DNA of 12,116 bases. Source: Flavobacterium psychrophilum (lineage in GTDB: Bacteria > Bacteroidota > Bacteroidia > Flavobacteriales > Flavobacteriaceae). A model generated the notes under the pieces. The model made no database searches. It was not told where the DNA came from and saw only the letters and a program-made list of their open reading frames with translations. This document shows, one piece after another, positions 6,646-12,116 of this stretch. The DNA lies in assembly GCA_020720185.1 (NCBI GenBank), contig DYPB01000065.1:1-12116 (forward strand), in the 5' to 3' direction. Position 1 is the first letter of the stretch, and every line of letters starts with the position of its first letter. Both the position numbers and the translations under genes were made by a program.

Positions 6646-8538
6646 ATGCAAAGCCCATTAGAAATTCTACAAAAATACTGGCAACACGATAATTTTAGAA
6701 CACCACAGGAAGAGATCATAAATTCGATTTTAAAAGGTGCCGACACATTTGCAATTATGCCAACTGGCGGAGGAAAATCTATTTGCTTTCAAGTTCCAGC
6801 AATGATGATGAACGGAATTTGTCTTGTAATTTCGCCATTAGTTGCACTTATGAAAGACCAAGTGGCAAATTTGCAACAACGAAATATTAAAGCAATTGCT
6901 TTAACGGGAGGGATTTCTATAGATGAAATAAGTAATTTATTAGATAATTGTGAATTTGGAAACTACAAATTTTTATATCTATCGCCTGAAAGGTTACAAA
7001 GCGACTGGATTTTAAATCGGATTAAAAAACTACCCATAAACCTTATTGCTATTGACGAGGCACATTGTGTTTCGCAATGGGGACACGATTTTCGACCAGC
7101 TTATTTGAAGATTTCAAAACTAAGAAAACATTTTTTAAAAATACCTTTTTTAGCATTAACCGCAACGGCAACTCCAAGAGTAAAAGACGATGTGGTTAAA
7201 TGTTTGGAACTAAAAAAACCTGCACTTTTTCAAAAATCATTTGCTCGAAAGAACATTGCATATATGGTTTTTGAAACCGAAGATAAACTTTATAAGATAA
7301 CTCAAATATTAAAAAAAAATAAGCAATCCTCAATTATATATGTTCGAAATCGAAAATCCTGTGTTGATATTTCGCAACAATTAAAATCATTAGGAATAAC
7401 AGCAACTTATTATCATGGAGGTCTTCCAAATAAAGAAAAAGATAAAAACATGAATTTATGGATGACTGATAATGTACAAGTTATGGTTGCAACAAATGCA
7501 TTTGGAATGGGAATTGACAAACCAAATGTTAAAACCGTAATTCATATAGAATTGCCTGAAAATATTGAAAATTATTATCAAGAAGCTGGTAGAGCTGGCA
7601 GAAATGAGGAGAAAGCATTTGCAGTGATATTAACTCATTTATCTGATTATCAAAAAACTAAAAATCAGTTTATTAATGTTTTGCCTGATAAAAATTTCTT
7701 AAAAGAAGTGTTTATAAAATTATGCAATCATCTGAAAATTAGTTATGGAGAAGGAATTGATGAGCAATTTCAATTTAATTTGAATCAATTTTGTACAAAA
7801 TATAATTTTCCAGTTCTAAAAACCTATAACGCAATCCAATTTATTGACAAACAAGGAATTATAACACTATCTCAAGAATTTTCCGAAAAAATTTTCGTCC
7901 AATTTATTATTGAATCAAGAGAGGTTATCAGATATATGAGTTTAAATAAAAATGATGAAGCCATTATTTTAACTCTTTTGCGTTTATACCCAGGCATTTA
8001 TGAAACTAAAATTGCAATTAACATACCATTAATTGCAAAAAAAATAAATGTAGAGGAACAAAAAATAACAATACTTTTAGAGAAATTAAAGAGTAAAGAA
8101 ATTATAGATTATCAATCAAAAAATAATGATGCAACTATAATATTTAACGAAATTAGAGAAGATGACTTAACTATTAATAAGGTTTCAAAATTTTTAGAGA
8201 ATCAGAATAAATTGAAAGTTGAGCAGTTAGAAAGCGTTTTAAATTATATAAAAAACACTGAAACCTGCAAAAGTCGATTGATTTTAGCTTATTTTGGAGA
8301 AAAAACTACAGAAAATTGTGGTATTTGCAGTTATTGTATTCAAAAACAAGATATAAGAATTGACACCAACTCTTTAGAAGAAAAAATAATGAAATTACTG
8401 AAAGACGAAGCCTTAAATTCGAGAGAAATTGAAAAATTAACAAAATATAAAGCTTCAAATATTATTTTTGCGATACAGAATTTATTAGAAAGAAATAAAA
8501 TCCAAATTTTAAAAAACAATAAATATTCCTTAAAATAA
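6646..8538 (+). CDS. recQ: RecQ-family ATP-dependent DNA helicase
   Basis: This 630-residue helicase unwinds DNA 3'->5' in recombination and repair. Helicase motifs are complete: motif 0 FRTPQEEII (Q21), Walker A MPTGGGKS (K44), DEAH at 137-140 followed by the RecQ aromatic loop CVSQWGHDFRP, motif III LTATAT (171-176), and motif VI YQEAGRAGRN (311-320). A RecQ-type zinc module is present (C541, C558, C561, C564 around LAYFGE and CGICSYC), but it lies about 200 residues further on than in E. coli RecQ, after an inserted helical/winged-helix-like region (about 345-535). No clear HRDC domain follows; the last 60 residues look like another small helix-turn-helix. I chose ATG 6646; an in-frame TTG at 6643 gives one extra residue. 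It follows the exporter by 6 nt, and fmt starts 21 nt downstream. Confidence 0.93.
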   Translation: MQSPLEILQKYWQHDNFRTPQEEIINSILKGADTFAIMPTGGGKSICFQVPAMMMNGICLVISPLVALMKDQVANLQQRNIKAIALTGGISIDEISNLLDNCEFGNYKFLYLSPERLQSDWILNRIKKLPINLIAIDEAHCVSQWGHDFRPAYLKISKLRKHFLKIPFLALTATATPRVKDDVVKCLELKKPALFQKSFARKNIAYMVFETEDKLYKITQILKKNKQSSIIYVRNRKSCVDISQQLKSLGITATYYHGGLPNKEKDKNMNLWMTDNVQVMVATNAFGMGIDKPNVKTVIHIELPENIENYYQEAGRAGRNEEKAFAVILTHLSDYQKTKNQFINVLPDKNFLKEVFIKLCNHLKISYGEGIDEQFQFNLNQFCTKYNFPVLKTYNAIQFIDKQGIITLSQEFSEKIFVQFIIESREVIRYMSLNKNDEAIILTLLRLYPGIYETKIAINIPLIAKKINVEEQKITILLEKLKSKEIIDYQSKNNDATIIFNEIREDDLTINKVSKFLENQNKLKVEQLESVLNYIKNTETCKSRLILAYFGEKTTENCGICSYCIQKQDIRIDTNSLEEKIMKLLKDEALNSREIEKLTKYKASNIIFAIQNLLERNKIQILKNNKYSLK

Positions 8539-8559
8539 TAGAGAACAAAATAGAATAAA

Positions 8560-9507
8560 ATGGAGCAATTACGAATTATATTTATGGGAACACCAGATTT
8601 TGCGGTTGGTATTCTAAAGTCAATTATTGAGAAGAACTACGAAATAGTTGGAGTTATTACTGCTGCCGACAAGCCAGCAGGGCGAGGTCAAAAAGTAAAA
8701 TATTCAGCAGTAAAAGAATACGCATTAGAAAATAATTTAAAATTACTTCAGCCGACCAACTTGAAGAACGAAGATTTTTTGGCAGAATTAAAATCATTAA
8801 ACGCTAATTTACAGGTAGTTGTGGCTTTTCGAATGCTTCCCGAAGCGGTCTGGAAAATGCCAAAATTAGGAACATTTAATCTGCACGCTTCCCTTCTACC
8901 CCAGTATCGTGGTGCTGCTCCTATAAACTGGGCTATCATTAATGGTGAGAGAAAAACTGGAGTAACTTCGTTTTTTATTGATGATAAAATAGATACTGGA
9001 GCGATGATTTATAGTGATGAAATTGAAATATCCGAAACGGAAAATGCTGGAAATTTACACGATAGATTAATGATTCTAGGAAGTGAGACCGTTATAAAAA
9101 CATTGAGATTAATTGAAAATAATGCTGTAAAAACGATTATCCAATCTCTAAACAATGATTTAAAAACGGCACATAAATTAAATAAAGAGAACTGTAAAAT
9201 AGATTTTTCAAAATCTGGAATAGAAATTTATAATTTAATACGAGGATTATCCCCGTATCCTGTGGCTTGGTGTAATTTTAAAGATGAAAATCAGGACTGG
9301 AGCATAAAAATTTATGAAGCAACATATATTAAGGAAGAGCATCAATTAAAAGTAGGAACAATATTAGTGAGCAAAAACCAGCTTAAAGTTACATTAATCG
9401 ATGGTTATCTTGAAATTTTAAGTTTGCAATTTCCAGGGAAAAGACGAATGAAAATCAATGAATTTTTAAACGGAATGAAAATATCTAAAAATGCAATTAT
9501 TTTTTAG
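8560..9507 (+). CDS. fmt: Methionyl-tRNA formyltransferase
   Basis: This 315-residue cytosolic enzyme transfers a formyl group from 10-formyltetrahydrofolate to methionine on initiator tRNA. The N-terminal formyltransferase domain opens with IIFMGTPDFAV and has the tRNA-recognition loop ADKPAGRGQKVKYSAVKEYA (36-55). It carries the catalytic set N107 and H109 in FNLHASLLPQYRGAAPINWA and D145 in KIDTGAM. The C-terminal OB-like domain starts near 205 and includes IYNLIRGLSPYPVAW, a family signature. Length is normal for bacterial Fmt. It follows the RecQ gene by 21 nt, which includes a second in-frame stop just after the recQ stop, and is likely the last gene of the exporter-recQ-fmt operon. The 162-bp gap after it holds an independent promoter for HU, so transcription units separate there. 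Confidence 0.97.
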   Translation: MEQLRIIFMGTPDFAVGILKSIIEKNYEIVGVITAADKPAGRGQKVKYSAVKEYALENNLKLLQPTNLKNEDFLAELKSLNANLQVVVAFRMLPEAVWKMPKLGTFNLHASLLPQYRGAAPINWAIINGERKTGVTSFFIDDKIDTGAMIYSDEIEISETENAGNLHDRLMILGSETVIKTLRLIENNAVKTIIQSLNNDLKTAHKLNKENCKIDFSKSGIEIYNLIRGLSPYPVAWCNFKDENQDWSIKIYEATYIKEEHQLKVGTILVSKNQLKVTLIDGYLEILSLQFPGKRRMKINEFLNGMKISKNAIIF

Positions 9508-9598
9508 CCAAAAGTTTATAAAGAATAGTACTAAAACACTTATTTATCAACAAATTTAAGAAGTTATTAACAATTTAAGAATATGTCTTTAAAAAAAC

Positions 9599-9633
9599 TT
9601 GCAGGGTAACGAAAACCTTTTAATTTTGTTACC
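9599..9633 (+). promoter_or_regulatory. HU gene promoter with flanking inverted repeat
   Basis: TTG (9599-9601) and TAATTTTG (9621-9628) are separated by 19 bp, an exact fit to the Bacteroidota consensus TTG-N17-23-TAnnTTTG. The predicted start of transcription is near 9635, leaving a leader of about 35 nt. The inverted hexamers GGTAAC (9605-9610) and GTTACC (9628-9633) sit either side of the promoter spacer, 17 bp apart. They suggest an operator, possibly for autoregulation or a repressor. The leader also holds a five-codon mini-ORF (9642-9659, MFNQQ then stop). Confidence 0.75.
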
Positions 9634-9669
9634 TTAAAACAATGTTTAATCAACAATAAAAAAATTATT

Positions 9670-9942
9670 ATGAATAAATCAGAATTAATTGATGCTATTG
9701 CTGCAGATGCAGGAATTTCAAAAGTAGCTGCAAAATCAGCTTTAGAATCATTTTTAGGAAATGTAGAAGGCACTTTAAAAAAAGGTGGGAAAGTTTCATT
9801 AATAGGTTTCGGATCTTGGTCAGTTTCAAAAAGAGAAGCAAGAGATGGAAGAAATCCACAAACAGGTGCTACAATTAAAATTGCAGCAAAAAATGTAGTA
9901 AAATTTAAAGCTGGTGCTGATTTAGAAGGAAGTGTAAACTAA
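9670..9942 (+). CDS. hup: HU family DNA-binding protein
   Basis: This 90-residue nucleoid protein of the HU/IHF fold binds and bends DNA as a dimer. It starts MNKSELIDAIA, the usual HU opening. Helices 1-2 cover about residues 3-38. GFGSW (47-51) is the conserved turn, and the DNA-binding beta arm carries the R-x-G-R-N-P-Q-T-G motif (about 59-67). It ends with VVKFKAGADLE, a standard C-terminal strand and helix. Length is exactly that of canonical HU. Codon choice is more uniform (GCA, AAA, GGT/GGA) than in neighbours, fitting high expression. It has its own strong promoter and a good rho-independent terminator, so it is a single-gene unit between fmt and yqgE. Confidence 0.97.
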   Translation: MNKSELIDAIAADAGISKVAAKSALESFLGNVEGTLKKGGKVSLIGFGSWSVSKREARDGRNPQTGATIKIAAKNVVKFKAGADLEGSVN

Positions 9943-9962
9943 TTAAATTTTAAACAAAACTT

Positions 9963-9999
9963 AACCACGCAGTCCGAAATTTCGATAGCGTGGTTTTTT
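9963..9999 (+). terminator. Rho-independent terminator of the HU gene
   Basis: AACCACGC (9963-9970) pairs perfectly with GCGTGGTT (9988-9995), closing a 17-nt apical region that itself contains the self-complementary CGAAATTTCG (9975-9984). A run of six T (9994-9999) follows. It sits 20 bp after the HU stop codon, the expected place. Confidence 0.85.
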
Positions 10000-10055
10000 A
10001 TGGTCATTTATATTTTAAATATTATTTGTTATATTTATTCTAAATTATCATTTCT

Positions 10056-10613
10056 ATGACACAAAATATATCAAAAGGTAAGTTGTTGGTATCAGACCCA
10101 TCAATTATTGGAGACTATTCCTTTAATCAAGCTGTCATCTTATTAGTTGATTATAATAATGAGGGTGCCGTAGGATTTATAATGAATAAACCATTAAAAT
10201 ATTCTATAAATGATTTAATTCCAACCATTAACGCTGCGTTTGATATTTATAACGGAGGTCCAGTTGAGCAAGATAACCTATATTTTATACATAATATTCC
10301 AGAATTAATATCAAACAGTTATGAGATTGCAGATGGGATTTACTGGGGCGGTGATTTTCAATTAACTCAAAAATTAATAAATTTAGGGCTTATAAATAAA
10401 GAAAATATTAGATTTTTTCTTGGATATACTGGTTGGGAAAAGAATCAATTAGAGAGTGAGATGCGTTCAAAAACTTGGATATTGACTAATAATAACCACC
10501 AGAGCAGTATTATAGAGAAGTCTTCTCGAAATTTTTGGAAAGAAAAAATGTCAGACCTTGGAGGCGATTATTTAATTTGGTCTAATGCACCTGAAAATCC
10601 CTTATCAAATTAA
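10056..10613 (+). CDS. YqgE/AlgH family protein (DUF179)
   Basis: The protein has 185 residues and no signal peptide, so it is probably cytosolic. It matches the YqgE/AlgH family through GKLLVSDPSIIGDYSFNQAV (8-27), VILLVDYNNEGAVGFIMNKP (27-46), YNGGPVEQDNLYFIH (64-78) and FFLGYTGWEKNQLESEM (120-136), in which G-x-x-G-W-x-x-x-Q-L is the family hallmark. Biochemical function is not established. The family was linked to alginate regulation in Pseudomonas, but that does not carry over to a non-alginate lineage. Its promoter was not found in the 56 bp after the HU terminator. Its stop codon overlaps tail-to-tail by 4 nt with the convergent aminotransferase gene: one TTAA (10610-10613) provides TAA to both. 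Confidence 0.92.
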   Translation: MTQNISKGKLLVSDPSIIGDYSFNQAVILLVDYNNEGAVGFIMNKPLKYSINDLIPTINAAFDIYNGGPVEQDNLYFIHNIPELISNSYEIADGIYWGGDFQLTQKLINLGLINKENIRFFLGYTGWEKNQLESEMRSKTWILTNNNHQSSIIEKSSRNFWKEKMSDLGGDYLIWSNAPENPLSN

Positions 10614-11440
10614 ATACTATTATTTAATTGTTCGATTAAATTACTAGATAATTTAGTTTCAAATTCTTTTTTTCTAAATTTAGCAACTGGTTGTATTCCT
10701 ATTATTACATTTGTAATAAATAATTCATCTGCTTTTTGAAGTTCAAATGGAGATATTGATTGTTCTAAAACTTCAATCTCATTATTTTTTCTAACTAATG
10801 ATAATATTTTTTTTCGCATAATACCGTTAATACATCCGTCTAATATTGCAGGAGTTATAAGTTTATTATCTATTAACATAAAAATATTTCCATTTAAAGC
10901 TTCCACAATATTTTTTTCCTCGTTTAACAACAAACAATTATCAAAACCATTTTCTTTTGCAAAAATACTTCCCGTAATATTAATAAGTTTATTGGTAGTT
11001 TTTAGAGTTGATAAAATATTTTTAGAAATATAAAAATCTTTAAATAAATCAACTTCATAGTTCTTATTTTCCATTTTATAAACCGAACTTTCAATAGGTT
11101 TTGCAGTTATTATATAAGAAATTTTGTTTGTATCTGGTAAATAAAACCCTTCAGAATCTCTATAAATTGTAACTCTAACCCTATTGGCATCGTTAAAATT
11201 ATTGGATTTTAATACCATTTCTATTTGATTTTCTAAAAATTCCATCGTGAAATTCATAGGAATTTCCATACGCAAAATTCTCATTGATGCCATCAATCTA
11301 AGATAATGATCTTCTAAAAAAAGAACCCTTCTTTTAATGGTTTTTATGGTTTCAAAAACAGCATCTCCATATAGAAACGCACGGTTGTTGTAGATAAAAT
11401 TATCCTCAGATTTGAGAATATTTCCGTTGTAATTAATCAT
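10610..11440 (-). CDS. Fold-type IV PLP enzyme (aminodeoxychorismate lyase / branched-chain aminotransferase-like)
   Basis: The protein has 276 residues from the ATG at 11440. It belongs to the class IV aminotransferase family, which covers aminodeoxychorismate lyase (PabC, folate synthesis), IlvE and D-amino-acid transaminase. The opening MINYNGN, NNRAFLYGDAVFETI (18-32) and the SMRILRMEIPMNFTMEFLE segment (52-70) are typical of the Bacteroidota members. The PLP lysine is K147 in STLKTTN, E180 in VEALNGNIF is the ring-nitrogen glutamate, and the phosphate-binding turn is near 198-209 (ILDGCINGIMRK). The SerThrLeuLys-x-x-Asn context is closer to PabC than to the IlvE pattern, but substrate is uncertain. 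An in-frame GTG at 11467 adds nine residues, but its first base is the last base of a TATCTTTG -7 box, so I prefer 11440. Confidence 0.87.
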   Translation of the reverse strand: MINYNGNILKSEDNFIYNNRAFLYGDAVFETIKTIKRRVLFLEDHYLRLMASMRILRMEIPMNFTMEFLENQIEMVLKSNNFNDANRVRVTIYRDSEGFYLPDTNKISYIITAKPIESSVYKMENKNYEVDLFKDFYISKNILSTLKTTNKLINITGSIFAKENGFDNCLLLNEEKNIVEALNGNIFMLIDNKLITPAILDGCINGIMRKKILSLVRKNNEIEVLEQSISPFELQKADELFITNVIIGIQPVAKFRKKEFETKLSSNLIEQLNNSI

Positions 11441-11466
11441 AAAAAATGTTCCATTTAAGTTTTGCA

Positions 11467-11474
11467 CAAAGATA
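11467..11474 (-). promoter_or_regulatory. -7 promoter box for the class IV aminotransferase gene
   Basis: On the minus strand this reads TATCTTTG, an exact TAnnTTTG match, 26 bp upstream of the ATG at 11440 and in the 52-bp gap after the START-like gene. No TTG is found at the ideal upstream distance, so the -33 element is weak. If used, transcription would begin around 11460, inside the upstream GTG-initiated extension, leaving the ATG at 11440 as the first usable start. Confidence 0.5.
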
Positions 11475-11492
11475 TGCTTTAAATGTCATATT

Positions 11493-11885
11493 TTAAACAC
11501 TTCCTAAAATGTGTTTTAAATCATTTATCTGACTTTCCCAAAGTTTTTTAGAAGCTTCAATTTCATTTTCTTCAGCAAAATCAGTAATTAATACAGAAAC
11601 ATCTTTGGTGATTTCATCAACAATGATTTTTAGTTCAAAATAATAATCCGTGTCATTTTTATTATCATCAAGCCAACGGAATTTAATTCTTTCTAATGTT
11701 TTTTCAGAACAGATACGGGCATTTTCTTGAATATCATCCCATGCAAAAGTGCAAAATTTACCTTGACAATTTACATTGTCTGCAAACCAATCGGACAATC
11801 CAGAGGGAGTTGAGATGTATTGATAAATAAGTTGTGGGGATGCGTGAATTGAAATTTCAATCTCATAAAGCATTTTCTTTATCAT
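11493..11885 (-). CDS. START-like domain protein (SRPBCC/AHSA1-like)
   Basis: The protein has 130 residues, cytosolic, filling one helix-grip (START/SRPBCC) domain that usually forms a hydrophobic ligand pocket. The ligand is unknown. Family segments recognised from Bacteroidota members are ISIHASPQLIYQYISTPSGL (11-30), SDWFADNV (31-38), CTFAWDD (45-51), ERIKFRWLDD (65-74), and the end VSVLITDFAEENEIEASKKLWESQINDLKHILG. Start could be M1 (11885) or M5 (11873); M1 is used here. Upstream on the minus strand a near-consensus TAATTTTA with a TTG about 21 bp before it may be the promoter. It lies 52 bp upstream of the aminotransferase gene on the same strand. The two may be partly cotranscribed, but the downstream gene also has its own -7 box. 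Confidence 0.9.
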   Translation of the reverse strand: MIKKMLYEIEISIHASPQLIYQYISTPSGLSDWFADNVNCQGKFCTFAWDDIQENARICSEKTLERIKFRWLDDNKNDTDYYFELKIIVDEITKDVSVLITDFAEENEIEASKKLWESQINDLKHILGSV

Positions 11886-11971
11886 AAATTTATTCTATAA
11901 TTTTTTGCTAAAATTAATAATTATTTTTTTATCAAAACAATAAAATTTAATTATTATTTATAAATATAAAT

Positions 11972-12001
11972 TTGCAGAACAGGATTTTAATATTATCTTT
12001 G
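11972..12001 (+). promoter_or_regulatory. Promoter of the tRNA-Met gene
   Basis: TTG (11972-11974, within TTTG) and TATCTTTG (11994-12001) are separated by 19 bp, an exact fit to the Bacteroidota consensus. Transcription would start near 12007, about 29 nt before the mature tRNA end, giving a short leader for RNase P removal. Confidence 0.8.
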
Positions 12002-12035
12002 CAACCGCATTTAAAATTGCATACAATAATATCAT

Positions 12036-12109
12036 GGCGAGGTAGCTCAGTTGGTTAGAGCGCAGGATTCATAACCCTGAGGTCACGGGTTCAACTCCCG
12101 TCCTCGCTA
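12036..12109 (+). tRNA. tRNA-Met (CAT)
   Basis: This is a 74-nt cloverleaf. The acceptor stem is GGCGAGG with CCTCGCT (first pair G-T), the D arm GCTC/GAGC, and the anticodon loop TTCATAA with CAT at 12070-12072. The T arm is ACGGG/CCCGT with loop TTCAACT, and the discriminator is A at 12109. CCA is not encoded (CAA follows). The anticodon stem CAGGA/CCCTG pairs only four of five positions: A31-C39 is mismatched. The C11-G24 pair and a paired first position suggest elongator Met rather than initiator. A CAT anticodon could also be lysidine-modified tRNA-Ile2, which I judge less likely. The 3' end lies 7 nt from the window edge. Confidence 0.93.
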
Positions 12110-12116
12110 CAAAAGA

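Noticed and set aside
9642..9659. Five-codon mini-ORF (MFNQQ) in the HU leader as a leader peptide
   Set aside because: It lacks repeated regulatory codons and an attenuator hairpin, and a chance ATG in AT-rich leader DNA is expected.
10622..10641. ATTTAAT-N6-ATTAAAT stem as the shared terminator of yqgE and the aminotransferase gene
   Set aside because: It is only 7 A/T pairs, lies inside the aminotransferase coding sequence and lacks a T-run on either side.

Overview
The window looks like chromosomal DNA from a low-GC member of the Bacteroidota, most likely the Flavobacteriales. Three things point there. The DNA and codon use are strongly AT-rich. The start codons lack clear Shine-Dalgarno sequences, and several promoters match the Bacteroidota form TTG-N19-TAnnTTTG. 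The gene families (DUF4294, an M42 peptidase, a START-like protein of about 130 residues, ORF6N, a HU of 90 residues) are typical of that group. The genus cannot be told from the sequence.

Left part (1-2700). A secreted DUF4294 protein (minus strand) and an M42 metallopeptidase (plus strand) diverge from an 85-bp AT-rich region. An ORF6N-domain gene follows, the most accessory-looking gene here, and it carries a 35-nt perfect palindrome inside its coding sequence. Middle (2700-9510). A phosphoglucomutase/phosphomannomutase gene is followed by an apparent operon of an MsbA-like ABC exporter, a RecQ-family helicase with an unusual domain order, and methionyl-tRNA formyltransferase (fmt). Right part (9510-12116). 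A HU gene has its own textbook promoter and terminator. Then come yqgE/algH, and convergent to it a fold-type IV PLP enzyme (pabC/ilvE-like) and a START-like gene. The window ends with a tRNA-Met(CAT) under a consensus promoter.

The gene content is mostly ordinary housekeeping: envelope lipid export, sugar-phosphate metabolism, DNA repair, translation initiation, nucleoid structure. I see no defence system, CRISPR array, IS element or prophage. The unexplained structure is between the genes. Three copies of one repeat family (about 154-223, 2703-2812, 4641-4741) share the same 24-nt left and 20-nt right modules, but each surrounds an unrelated perfect hairpin. One of those hairpins is the widespread palindrome that produces spurious 'SLRGTKQS/CHCEERSNL' peptides. 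This composite family, which might correspond to the Flavo-1 RNA motif, is the most interesting thing in the window.
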